Assembly: GCF_000801105.2 (NCBI RefSeq)
Contig: NC_079512.1
Location: 27,917,848-27,981,847 of the forward strand
Length of the DNA stretch: 64,000 bases
Reading direction: 5' to 3'
Source of the DNA: Raphanus sativus
Lineage: Eukaryota; Streptophyta; Magnoliopsida; Brassicales; Brassicaceae
Under the pieces are notes generated by a model. The model was not told the origin of the DNA and ran no database searches. It saw only the letters and a program-made list of their open reading frames with translations. This document shows, piece after piece, positions 46,714 through 58,955 of this stretch (position 1 is its first letter; the number at the start of each line of letters is the position of its first letter). Position numbers and translations under genes: made by a program.

Positions 46714-46875
46714 TTTGGAATTATCACCGACATCCAACAGATCTCCTCTGTCTTTTTCTCTATCTCGTTTAATTTCATCCCTAAGGTTCAGAATTTGCAA
46801 GCGGATAGCTTAGCAAAAGAAATTCTTCGTTATTTCTCTTCTTCTACAATTGTATCAGGCCCCCTCTTGGGCTAG
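46714..46875 (+). pseudogene. LINE RNase H-domain remnant
   Basis: An open stretch reads FGIITDIQQISSVFFSISFN, then FIPKVQNLQADSLAKEILRY and FSSSTIVSGPLLG-stop. The block VQN-x-x-A-D-S-L-A-K is the C-terminal end of the RNase H domain of plant LINE proteins. It has no upstream frame, so it is a decayed 3' end. Confidence 0.7.
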
Positions 46876-48833
46876 ACCTTTATTGGGCTTTTAATTGAAG
46901 TTTATGGTTGATAAAAAAGGAAAATGACATAATTATTTTATTGTAAAATGAAAAATAAAATTTTAGTTAAGTAATACCCTGCATATAGAAGCTAATACCG
47001 GACTTCCTTTTTCTCTCTTTTTAGCAATTTATCTCTTACTCCTTTACTTGAAAAGAGACTGAGACAATCAAATTGCAAAAGGAGTTTGTATAATATAACA
47101 CTACTGGCAATAACTGATTTTGGCCCATATATAACCTTTTAATTTCCATCTATTCACATTAACCATGGTGTACCGATACCATCTTTTTTAGTTTTTGGTT
47201 GCTTTGTTATGGTTTATGCTGGTGCTCTTTTTTTTTGGAGTTGAACCTTTGTATGCTCTGTTCTGAGCCTACAACTTGTTACTTATTTGTCAAATATGAG
47301 TGAAATACTCATTTAGTGAAAAAAAAGAGGAAGATATATTAATAGTGGAAAATAAAACACGAATAATTTATTATGTGCTAGAATCCAATGTCCATGTAAA
47401 ACACTAACAAATTCGCATCATTTGTATAATTCGAGTTATATATATACACAAGTAAGCAAAAACATACAGCAAAAATGGAAGATAAAATAAAGTCCACTTT
47501 GGAGAAAAGTATAGTGAGTGGCAATATGTCGACTTGCACAAATTGAGTAGCTTACGTGTGTGACACTTGTGTGGGTCTCTCGGTGCTTTTCCCCTTGGCA
47601 AAGGAAAAACAACAAAAATAAGATTTAATTGTTATACATAGAGAATAATTTTAATCATGCCTAAAATTAAAACTATAAATGAAACGTGAACATAATAATG
47701 AGTTCATGCAGAATAAAAGTACCGTGATTTAAATTTGATAAATATTCTTTTTAGTAATAGTTAGCAGAAGTTTCCTTTAGGGTATTATAATTTAGCAAAA
47801 AAAAAAAGTTTCCTTAAGAGTATGATCTTTGATTTATCAAATGTTTTATGTATTCATGATAATTTATAAATTTGATTTATATTTTGCAAAATTTAGGCCA
47901 TAGAAGTTTGGTGACTGCTGGGTGTCTTAAGGTTTTTGGAAGAGTGTGTGTGTGCTGTGTCTTTGGTTACTTCGATAATATATAATTCCAGAGCAAATAA
48001 GTAATAGAGAGTTTGAAACCAAACAAAAGTTGTATCGAGTTCTAGCCAAAGGCTTTCGTGGCTATGAATTAAACTTCATTTTCCTAACAAATATCTATAA
48101 AAGCATTACATGGTCTTGGGCGGTCAACGCTCTTATATTCATCATGAATATTATAAATATATCTTTTTGTTTCACAGAAGTATAAAACAAAAATAACGAA
48201 ATTTATGAAAGGATACCATTTGTTTCTGGTTCAAACGCAAAGTATATAAACTTACATATAATCCGTGGACATGAACCTTGCACGCCTAGTTTTGCATATA
48301 AAAACTTGTAACTTTATTGATTAATCTAAGATTAGTATACTATAATTCCTTTTTCTTTATTTTAGTGTCTTTTCTTTTTCTGGTAAGTTTACTCGGGTGC
48401 TCTAATTAAATTGAACAAGTAATTGACATGACATTACACCAATGCAAATGAGTAGATTACACGATATATATTCGGTCCATATTTTCGTGTGTTTCTCAGT
48501 TAAAACATCAGCGCAAGTGTAGTTAAGTGATAACCTAATCCTCATCATAGCTTAATTTACGTACATCAATTAATCAAGTTAACATTCGAGGTGGCATCCC
48601 CGTTCATTTTATGCGCAATCCAGTTTCTATAACAAACATGTACTTACTGCAGTCTTTGGAAAGGTAATCCCATAGAATGTGTGCACTATAGTTTATATAT
48701 ATATACAGACACAACATATCAATCCAAGGCAACATGGTAAAACTAATTAATATATCACTCGTCTCAAAGTAAAGAAGGTAACACTAAGGTCTTACAGTAG
48801 TTTTGCATGGACACACAAAGGCTCCAGCTTCAA

Positions 48834-48859
48834 CTCTCTCTCTCTCTCTCTCTCTCTCT
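48834..48859. repeat. CT/GA dinucleotide microsatellite
   Basis: A (CT)n tract of about 12 units, about 120 bp beyond the mannosidase stop codon, so possibly in its 3' untranslated region as (GA)n. Confidence 0.9.
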
Positions 48860-48979
48860 TTCGACAGTTAACGTTTCCCGAACAGCTTTTCTAGCAAAAG
48901 CCCGACTCTGGCCGATTGCAACGATCTTGTGAGGCCATACCCAGCCAAATATTCAACGAACCGTCTTGACTGTGTGTTT

Positions 48980-51900
48980 TCACTTGTGAGGTCTTAGCTC
49001 AAGTTTGTAAGCTCGTATTTCCATGGGAGAGATCGAGACACGTCCTTCCTGCGGCGGTGTACCAGCTTGATCGTCGTACCCAAGAATCTCCATGTCTTCT
49101 TGCAAGAGATTCAGCGAAGTTGGTTCTACCTTCGTAGCTCCAAGATCTTTGAACATGTCGGAAAAGTTGACTGGCTCATCAGCCACGCTTGTGCAGTTTT
49201 CTCTTCTTCCTTTATGGCAATAAGCCGAGTCCCAAGCTCGTCGGTTGAGGATGAGAGCGAACCTCGGTTTGTCTCCTTCCAGTTGCTGAGAGTATTTCGA
49301 TGGACGTGGAACCTTGAAATTCACGATGTGGATGTCACACGGTAATGGCTTGGCCAAAGGAGCAAATGAACCGTATTGCGGAACACGCACTGATATGTCT
49401 TGCGGTTTCTTGGCGATGAATGTGTTTATGGGATAGTTCAAGTGCGCACCTACAAGGTGAGAGAGAAGAGATGGGTTCTTCGGGTTAGCGTTGGAAACAT
49501 AGTCTGCTTGAGAGATGTTGGATTCTGCAATAAGGTGGAAAACAACGGTCATCGCACGGTTGTCCATCACGCCTTGTCCGAGACCACGTCCGTCATCACG
49601 GACCAGACGCCTGTCCAGCATAATCTCCAACCAACCATCTTTAAGACTCGCAACACCAAGAGATTGGCGAGAGTGAACGGAGAATCTCTTTCCTTCAGAT
49701 CCTTGGATGAATGCGAGAGATGGCATCGGGTAGTAGTTTCCTTGAAGCGGTATCTTATCATAAGTTTCTCTCCTGCTCATTTGGAAACCGTTGAGATCAG
49801 AGTAGAAGACCTTTTTGTTGTCAATATCAGTCTTGTATCTGACGATTAACTCCTGGTCATCAAAATTCTCATCGACAAGCTCAACATGATACTCCATCTC
49901 AACCACTAGATCCTGAAGCGTGTTACCTCCAGTGTAAACTCGAGTGCTGTGCGAGATTGGTGATTTCTCCCACCTGGTTTTAGGGTAAGAGAAGACTTCT
50001 TGGACTAGAAGTCCCTCTGATGTGACTAGATGTCCACCGGATTTAACAATCGGTTGAGCTTCACCTTTTGGTTTGAACAGGTAAGCTCCACTATCTGGAC
50101 TAGAGTACATACCAATCTCCTCTCTCACAACAGTTTCTGATCCATTTTTGTTGACTATCTTCTGGAGTAAGCCGTTCTTAACATCAAACACAAGAGTCTG
50201 GTGCTCGTTCCGGATCTCAGTCACATCTCCGTCCAGTTTTGAACAGGAATAAGGAGAAGGACAAGGAAATGGATCGAACTCAGAAGCGTATTTGAGTTTA
50301 GACTGTGTAGCTTTCTCGCATTCAACGTTTCCGTTGACAATGTAATACGTCCTCAGACCAAGAGCTGGGATGGAAGCTTTCCAGTGAAGGCGATGTCTGC
50401 CGGTGAATATTTTGGTGTTGTCATGCTGCATTTCAGGAGAAATCTGGCTTGGGACACAAGTCCAGTTTGAGTCCAGAACCGAGATTTCAGCACGGTTGAC
50501 GACGACGGTTACTACCTCCTCTCTTGTCTGTTCAGATGGATTGAAGAGTATAACCGTGTGTGAGTTTCCTTCACGTGCAGCAATTGGCTTGTGAACCGGC
50601 CTGGCATCGTACTTGGATCTCACTTGCTCTGCCTCGAAGAACGATGGGGACTGATCAGATTTTTCTTTCTCGTGGCGAGTCCCAAGAAGAACTTCGATTG
50701 CTTTAGACATAAAGATCTGAAGGTCTTGCAATGAAGTATGCATCCGGATGCCGTAATCTTGTACCACATGATCCTTAGCAGTTCCGGTTACTCCATCATG
50801 GTGCTGGAAAAGAGCTAGATTCCTTCTCGCAGCAGTTAACTTATACGCAAAACTTGTCGGAAATTTCTCGCACTGGATTCGATGGCAATAACCAAGCAGA
50901 AACGACATCATGATCTCGGCTCCACGAAGCGTATGCTCGAGCACACGATCAACAGCTTTGAAGAAAGGCCTTGAAACATAATAACCGCTCCAATAGTCTT
51001 GCTGCCTATCTGCGTATGTAAAGAAGTCACCTGACAGAGAAGGGAAACCAACAACCTGACCAGAGCCAACCTCACCAGGAAGAGAATAGTTTACTCTATC
51101 TGCTTCTTCTCGGAGTGTTGTGAAATAATCCTCCAGAGTACCAAACTTCGCCTCTGCGTTGAGACTAGGATTAGAGTTGATGTGATCAAACAACACCTGG
51201 TAGTTACGGAACTGAGCCTCGGCTTCATCAATACTGATGAACCGAAAATCATCTCCAAGAGGTATAAGAAGGGTATTGGTTCGATAAAGGGTGGATTTTT
51301 TCCTGTATTGATCCAGAAGCTTCGATGCCCTCTCCTGCACATTTTCTTGTGTGGTCTCCACTGGGTGCTTTCCCCATGGACAAAGTTCGTACTTGAATCC
51401 CCGCATCCGAGCAAAATCAAACTGACAGCAAACTGCAGGCTCTGGCCCACAAGTGTGTGGGATATCGTATGAATAGAAAGGCATCATGTGAACAAAAATA
51501 TCTGTCGTCTCCATAGCATCCCAACTCTGACGCCAAATGTATTCAAGATTCTTATGCAGGGCAAGCTCTTTCTTGAGCTCGTAATGAGTCCTCTGAATAA
51601 GCATGTTTTCGAAACCCATACGCCTGAGGAGATACGCCATGGTTGACGAATAGCCAAAGGGATCTATTGCCCATGAGTTCTTAGGAATAACCCCTATTGT
51701 GTCATTCAACCACATGTTACCCTCTGCGATCTGCAGAAGAAGCAGTCAGTACAATCAGATATAAATAACAAAATAAGGTTTTACACTCTTGGAAGAAACT
51801 TTACCCAAAAAGGAAAAAAAACACATGGTGCAAACACAAGGCAACAAGGGGTGGCTAAGCTAGTATTCTGACATCATATGCTCAAACGAGGTATTAAGCT

Positions 51901-53075
51901 ATGTCGAACTATAACCAACCAGATGTGATAATAAATACCAAACTAAATGACTAGCATCAGAAATGCAGTAACCACTGTCATCATCACCTTTTGTTTCAGT
52001 AAAAGTCAAAAATTTCTAAAAACAAAACATGAGTAGAAAAGATTTAAGTGTATAAAATGGGAAAGTATAAAGAGTTGCAGGGGATATACCTGTTCAATTA
52101 TAGCAAAATAATGTGAATTAGCCTGCACACAACATTAAAGAACATACTTTAGCTCATCTCAACATTTTTTATTTTATTTTATTTGATCAAAAATGTCACA
52201 GAAACATACCTCATCATTCATGACCCAGCCACCTCCCACGATTTCTAGCTGACCGTTCTTGATCAAGTTACTCAAAGCTTCCTGTTTATTAGGTGAAGCG
52301 TCTCTCCACCATCTCTCCAGATACGACATCTCCTCCCATATAAACTTCCTTCTAGAATCCTATAAAATAAAACACACATATCAGATTTAACCTTTTAGAA
52401 AGAAAAAAAAAACACGACATCCACATTAGATATCAATGCAATCCACGTTTTTAGAGATTAGTGACGTCACTGAGAATCGTCACTCACCTTTGACAGAGTC
52501 TCGACGATGGTGTCGAGGATATGCCTCGACTGCCTCTGGTAATACTCTTCAACCGTCAGCTTCCACCCAGGATCGTTATGCGAGTGAGGCACCACGAAGA
52601 TCTTCAGCTTCTCCTTCTCCCACTCGTCTCCCTTGTACGTCACGGCCCACCCCTGCTTCCACGGACCGCCGTCCACGTCCTTGAACTCGATCCGATCGTA
52701 GAGATCCTTGGTGGTGATGTCCACGACGGCGCCGGCGCCGGGGATCGAGCCGTTCGCGTGCCGTCGGTTGATGCTTTTCCGCGGCTTCGCGATCCGGCTG
52801 GATCTGGAGGCGAGGAACCCCGAGGAGATCGGTCCCGGGACGCCGAAGTGGAAGAGCGTGAGGAGGAGGAAGAGGAGGGAGACGGCGAGGGCGATGACGA
52901 AGTAGTTCGCGAAGAGGAAGTTGACGAGGAGGGTCCGTTTTCGCGGTTTGCGGTTGATCGCGAGTTTGGATTTTGATAGAGCGGTTGGGAGAAGCGATTG
53001 CCCCCAACCTCCGCCGCCGGAGGTGGTGGCGGCGGTGCCGCGGCGGGTGTTGCCGATGTAGGAGGAGAAGGGCAT
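48980..53075 (-). CDS. GMII: Golgi alpha-mannosidase II
   Basis: Four exons on the minus strand (53075-52488, 52359-52210, 52122-52090, 51730-48980) give 1173 aa, equal to the Arabidopsis enzyme (At5g14950, HGL1). It removes two mannoses from GlcNAcMan5GlcNAc2 in the Golgi to make complex N-glycans. It is a type II membrane protein with a signal anchor at about residues 53-77 (FLFANYFVIALAVSLLFLLL) and a basic N-tail. GH38 catalytic residues: zinc ligands H166 and D168 in VVPHSHNDPGW, the nucleophile D280 in SWAIDPFGYSS, and the Zn-binding block LFQHHDGVTGTAKDHV. C-terminal domains include LYSDLNGFQMSRRETY-like beta structure and a tail ending LELRPHK. It is divergent from the E2FD gene with about 950 bp between starts. 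Confidence 0.96.
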
Positions 53076-54022
53076 GTCTCTTCGGTAAAAGTCTCTCCTC
53101 TAGCGGAGACTAACTAAACTACGTCGTTTTGAGGTGATCGTTTACTTCTCTGTGAACTGGATTTTGTTGAGTGGATTTATCCTCCGAGTGACGTTTCTTC
53201 TGAATGGTTGGTGGATTCTTCTTTTTTTTTTTTTTTGTAAATTCCAAGTAATCGTCAGGGGTAATATTGTCTTTTGCATATGAGATATATTTCGCTCAAC
53301 TTTTCTACGTGACACAGAGGGATAGCGGTCAGGGGATGCGGTTCTTTGTTTTATTTTTTGGACATCCATGCGGTTCTTTATGTGTTTGGTCACGGAGTGT
53401 GCGGTTTCTGTCTTATCATTGCGTTGGTATGCTATTTCAGAAAAAAAGTGTACTCTATAGATGGAGAAGAGACCCAACCTAACAAACGTCTAATAATCGA
53501 GGCCCAGATATTGCCAAGTTTCTTACGGGTCTAAGCCTAGAGAAAAATGTATCTTCTTATGCATGAAATGTGTCATAATCCAGCCGCTTAAGTGGATTAT
53601 GCCACGGACAGGCAGTAGACATGCTTTCTCCATTAAAATATGAGATCTCTAAAAATATACAAATCACACGGATGGATAAATAGAGGCTAGTAATTTTAGC
53701 GTTTGGAATCACCAATTGAGTAGGGCCTAAGATTCGAATCACCTCCTAATTATTCAAGAAAAAAGGAAGAACTTGGTAAAAAGATTTTTTATCTTAGTAG
53801 AAATAAAGTAAAAACAAATCTGGACTAATAAAAGAAGGCTTTAACCAGGCCCATCAACAGGCCAATGTATAATTTGAAACACCCCGCCTAACAATTTTGG
53901 CGTCCGCGGTCACAACAAATCCGATACCCAAACACACCTCTTCTCTCTTTCTATCGCCGGTTGTGTTTTAGTATTTCTACTTTTTCTCAGAAAAAAATAT
54001 ATTTTGTTGTCTCTCTCAGGAA
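53076..54022. promoter_or_regulatory. Shared upstream region of GMII and E2FD
   Basis: About 950 bp between divergent start codons. It includes a CT-rich leader just before the E2FD ATG and a TTTGGCGT motif at 53896-53903, close to the E2F consensus TTTSSCGS. No other gene is supported. Confidence 0.45.
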
Positions 54023-56048
54023 ATGGAATCTCTCGGTCGCCAGTCTTACAGCCGGAAGGAGAAATCTCTCGGAGTTCTAGTCTCCAAGTACTCCATCTCT
54101 CTCATAAGCTCTTACGATTCTCCAGATTTTTAAGTTTGATTTATTTTCTACTTGATATGTGTTGTTGATTCAGTTTCCTGAGACTGTATAACCGTGACGA
54201 TGTTGATCTGATTGGCCTCGATGATGCTGCCGGGAAACTAGGTGACTCTTCCCCCCTTTTGTGTTCGCTAAGCTCTAGATGGTAATCTAATATTTGTTGA
54301 AATCTGAAATTGCAGGAGTTGAACGACGTCGTATATATGACGTGGTTAACATACTGGAGAGCATTGGCGTAAGAATTTGATCTTGTTCATTTCCCGCTGT
54401 CTGGTCGATTTGAGAGCTGTAATTAATTTTTTTTTTTTTGGTGTTGTTGCGTTTTACACAGCTTGTAGCAAGAAGAGGGAAGAATCAGTACTCGTGGAGA
54501 GGTTTCGGACAAGTTCCTACTGTCTTAAGTCTACTAAAAGTACTTAACCAATCATCATCCATATGCTTCTTCTTTTTTTTTTTTTGTATTTTCTCAGCTT
54601 TAGTATTATTGTTTGCTTGATAATCGTTTTTTTGTCTCTCTTGTTTACAGGAAGAAGGAATGCGAGAGAAGTTTGGCATCATCCCATGTGTGACTAACTC
54701 AGAGATGGTCAGTTTCGTGTTCAGATTTCTCTTTACTGTTTTGAATCTTTTGGTTTGTGAGTTTCAAGCTCATCCAATTTTGATTTTGAATAGGTTTTAT
54801 ATGACCAAGTAAGAGAAGAGCCTTTGAAGTTAAGTCCTGATGATCAAGAAAACTCGCCATCCCCAAAACTTGGTAATCGTCATATACATTAACATTACTC
54901 ATAGAATCTGATAAGAATGTTCTACTCAGTAAAATTTTACAAGATAAGATTTTTATTGGTGTTAACAGCTCTAAGCTAACTAGCCTAACATTTTTTTTTC
55001 AGATTGCAAGAAGGAGAAATCTCTCTGGGTTCTTGCACAGAACTTTGTGAAGCTTTTTCTATGCTCTGATGTAAGTGAATAAATAAATATTGTAAACAGG
55101 TTTCACCAATTTCCAGTTAACTGACACCTCTCTTGTTGCTTCTATCACGTCAGGATGATCTGATAACACTTGATGGCGCTACAAAAGCATTGTTGAATGT
55201 GTCTCAGGATCCCATGAATATGAGAAGTAACACTAACTCATTCCACGTTAATATTTTCTCATCTTGGATTATCGCATACAGAAGCAATAACACAAACCCC
55301 ATTTATGTAAACTCCCTCCAGCTAAAGTTAGACGCCTTTACGACATTGCAAATGTGTTTTCCTCAATGAACTTAATCGAAAAGGTACAAATACTTTAGGA
55401 TCTTGTTCTTAAGCCAATACAATATGCTGTTTTTTTTGGTTATTCATCTCGCATCATGTTGTTTTTGTTTTCATACAGACTCATATCCCTGAGACTAAGA
55501 AACCGGCATATAGGTGGTTGGGACCCAAAGCCATATCAGAAGCCAGATTCCTTGCTGCTCCTCTATGTGATCGCATCGAGCCTAAAAAGCGGGTATTCGG
55601 GACCGAGATCACAAACTTTACCACAACAAAGAGAGCCAAAACAGATTGTTCTAAAGACCAGAAGCAATACGAAAGTCAAAACAACACATGCAGTGTCATC
55701 AAGCAAGAACAATGTGATTACAAATCAGCTGTGAAGAGCCTTGTTGGACCATTATCTCCCGCAGGTACTTCTAAGAAGACCAATCCAGGAAAAAGCAATA
55801 ACCAGAGTATTGATGTTCTTGAGACCCTCTCTTCTACCCACAAACTACAATATTGCAATCATGGTAAGAAAAAAAAACAACCTTCTTCTCCATTTATTCT
55901 TTTAGATAGTTACTGCTTCCCTTCATTTATAATCTATTTGGGGGTTTATTACAAGCCAAAGTATCTTTCATGAACAGAGTTAATTGGTCTTCTCGGGCAC
56001 TACACAGACACATGGAGGTCATGGCATGAAGAGTTTGGTCGGAAATGA
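54023..56048 (+). CDS. DEL2: Atypical E2F transcription factor (E2FD/DEL2-like)
   Basis: Eleven exons (54023-54087, 54174-54241, 54316-54368, 54462-54539, 54651-54707, 54794-54872, 55003-55070, 55154-55226, 55322-55383, 55479-55863, 55978-56048) give 352 aa; phases close throughout (Arabidopsis about 359). Atypical E2Fs bind DNA without DP partners through two DNA-binding domains. The first is KSLGVLVSNFLRLYNRDDVD with ERRRIYDVVNILESIGLVAR. The second is KEKSLWVLAQNFVKLFLCSD, then VRRLYDIANVFSSMNLIEK. Each domain has the RRxYD recognition motif. After it come KPAYRWLGPKAISEARFLAA and a lysine/serine-rich region. No dimerisation or Rb-binding region is visible. The family represses cell-cycle and endoreduplication genes by competing at E2F sites. 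Confidence 0.93.
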
Positions 56049-56641
56049 CTTCACCAGGTAGATTTTTTCTGGCAGCGTTATGGATGCCAAAATAGCTGTG
56101 CTGTTTCTTTGCTTACAACAGAAGAACATTACTATAGCAGATCAGAGCCTTTATCTTGTGATTGATCCTTTCAAAGGCTTCCTTTGTAGTAGGAGAGAAA
56201 ACAATCAAAAGTTTTGTAGCGTTTCTTATCGTTCCAAATCGAAACCAAATAGAACCCCTTTTAACATGAGTGCTCAAATCAAATACGATTTCAAGTTTGC
56301 ATCAAAATCGGTTTTCCAGAACGAAAAAAGAAAACAAAATTTGAAAATACAAACTTTAGTCGATTACTTATGATTTTAGTCCTGTAGTTTGGTTCGACTT
56401 TTTATTATGGTTAATAAAAAAATAATATTTCTGAGGTTTAGTGATTAGTGGGCTCACATAAATAAACGAACGAAGGAAGAATTTTCTCGGAACAAAATAA
56501 ATAAATCATAATTATCAAAATATCAAATATTTAAGTAAAGCAATTAAAAACAAAAAGATCCTTCCATAGCCAACGCACATCACGCAGCCACACACATCGG
56601 AGGGAGAGAGAGAGAGAGAGAGAGCTCTAGACGCTAACTTA
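56049..56641. other. Spacer and leader of the DUF760 gene
   Basis: AT-rich, then a GA-rich leader with a (GA)n tract at about 56602-56624 just upstream of the start codon. No other gene. Confidence 0.5.
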
Positions 56642-58104
56642 ATGGCGGCCACGTCAGCACGAGCCTTCTTCATGCTCTCTCGCGTAACGGACCTTTCACG
56701 GAAGAACCTCATCCTCCACCAACCTCCACCGTCGTCTCCTCGCCACCGGTTTCCGAACCACCGCGCGGTGTCCTCCGCCGTAATCAGCTGTCTCAGCGGA
56801 GGCGGAGTCTCCTCCGACGACTCGTACGTGTCCACTCGACGGTCGAAGCTGGACCGAGGCTTCGCCGTGATCGCGAATCTGGTGAACCGGATCCAGCCGC
56901 TCGACACCTCCGTCATCTCCAAGAGCTTGTCCGATTCGGCTAAGGACTCGATGAAGGAGACGATATCGTCTATGCTCGGACTCCTCCCTTCCGATCAGTT
57001 CTCCGTTTCCGTTACCATCTCGGAACAGCCTCTGTATCGCCTCCTTATCTCCTCCATCATCACAGGGTAAATCAACAAGGACTAATGTTCTAGAAATCGA
57101 AACGGCAAAATCAATCATAAACGAAACGGTTATTCTAAAAACAATGATTTAAAAAAAACGGTTAGGCAGATTAAGCTTAAGCTCTAATCCTCTGTAGATT
57201 GTTTAATTAGCTCCTAGTGGTTTTAGGTATACGTTGTGGAATGCGGAGTATCGTGTATCGCTGACGAGGAACTACGATATAGTGAGTGATCCTAGAAAGG
57301 AGGATGATCAGGCTTCGAAAGACGATGTATCTGAGAAGGGAGTGAGCGAGGGTTTAGGGGATTGTGTTGAGGAGTTAGAGAGAATGAGTCCTCCTCCTCA
57401 GGTGTTTGGAGACTTGTCACCTGAAGCTTTGAGTTATATTCAGGCGTTGCAGTCTGAGTTAACTTGCGTCAAAGAGGTAAAATACTCAAACGTCTTGTGT
57501 TGCATAAGATGTGGTTTATGAATTGTGTGATTACTTTTAAGACCTAATGCTTTGGTTTTATTTTTCCAGGAGCTAGATTCACAAAAGAAGAAGGCTTTAC
57601 AGATAGAATGTGAGAAAGGAAGCAAGAATGACTTGTTGGAGTATTTGCGTTCCTTAGATGCAGAGATGGTACGAAACGTTGAGGTTTTCCTTTGATTCTT
57701 ATTCCTCTGTCTGCTGACGAAAGAACCGTGTTTACAGGTGACTGAGTTATCTCAACTATCTTCACCGGAAGTTGAAGAAATCGTGAGCCAGCTTGTCCAA
57801 AACGTGATGGAGAGGATCTTCGAGGACCAGAATACTTCAGCTTTGATGCAGGGTTCAGTCATAAGGACTACAGAAAGTGGTGGTGATGGAGCTGGTAGAA
57901 CAGTAGACGCTTCCAGGGATTACCTCGCAAAGCTCCTTTTCTGGTAACTCTTTCTTTGTCGATTTTTATTCACAGATAAATCATATAACAGAGCTTGTTA
58001 AACTCATCGATGGTCTGTTTCATTTCAGGTGCATGCTATTGGGACATCATTTAAGAGGTCTGGAGAATAGATTACATCTTAGCTGTGTTGTTGGGTTGCT
58101 GTAA
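56642..58104 (+). CDS. DUF760 family protein, probably plastid-targeted
   Basis: Five exons (56642-57066, 57227-57476, 57570-57668, 57738-57943, 58029-58104) give 351 aa, all phases consistent. The N-terminal about 60 residues are rich in S, R and P with few acids, a likely chloroplast transit peptide. Core motifs of the family: LPSDQFSVSVTISEQPLYRL, LLISSIITGYTLWNAEYRVS LTRNYDI-type, then SPEALSYIQALQSELTCVKE. Later come SPEVEEIVSQLVQNVMERIF and a C-terminal RDYLAKLLFWCMLLGHHLRG LENRL-type block. DUF760 proteins have unknown function. Position fits At5g14970, annotated seed maturation-like. Head-to-tail neighbour of E2FD. Confidence 0.88.
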
Positions 58105-58955
58105 AATCAAAAGACTCAGAAAAAAAAGGAGACAGAAAGAAAACATCAATGTATATTCTTCTCCTCTTCTCCCACCATTTTGTTTTCTTTAATCTAATAA
58201 GCTTTATGTTATTAATCAATCAATGCCCCCTGCATTTTTCTCCCACTTGAGTTATTCCAATTAGGTTTAAATGTTTAGAAAGTGTTAAGTTAAACAAAGT
58301 TTATGAACATAGGAAATGAGGATCTAGTAGAAAGTCGTCAACAGAGTAGTTTTTGCTTTCATTGGGAACTTAGACATGTTGGAAGTAATTCAAATGGTCA
58401 CCTTTGTTTTTGTGTCTGTTTAAAATTCTAGACATATGCTGCATCTTCTCTATGATGTTGATAGATATAGATTCTCGATCGTCTTCTTCGCTTAGGTAAA
58501 TGTCTTCATATGGATCTTAATGCTATTTGTGTGTTTTTATTATATTATATTCATTAATTTGTTACCTGTCAAAATTGACTTGTTGAGAAGTAGGTTGTCG
58601 AGTAATTTAATCCAATGTTTCACGTGTACTAACTTCACCAACCCCATCATGATAATTACACAAGGCTGTTCATAAGTCTTTTTCTATTATGCACTTCATA
58701 GAAGAATATTAATTAACCAGCTATATAATACGGATCCTTATGATATTACTTAAAATTTGATTAGTTTTTGTTTTGAAATTAGGTAGAAGAACTTTAGAAC
58801 AGAAACAAGTTCTTATGGACACGAAACAAACCGAAAAAGCGGCAGTAGTTAGTAACTTAGTATGTCACACAAGAAGCATTGGAACACTCTTCTGTTTTAG
58901 CATTTCACCACTTCAAATATACGAATTATAAACCTAACGCACCGGTACTAAAAAC
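58105..58955. other. Spacer between DUF760 and hydrolase genes
   Basis: No gene supported. Confidence 0.5.

Larger units (their letters stand above)
46204..48979. other. Large spacer between NPF and GMII genes
   Basis: About 2.8 kb. It contains a LINE RNase H relic (46714-46875), a GA/CT dinucleotide tract (48834-48859) in the 3' region of the mannosidase gene, and otherwise AT-rich DNA without supported genes. Confidence 0.5.

Noticed and set aside
52521..52976. Long plus-strand frames across the first GMII exon
   Set aside because: They are shadows of the GC-rich GMII exon; the minus-strand frame has the real GH38 motifs.
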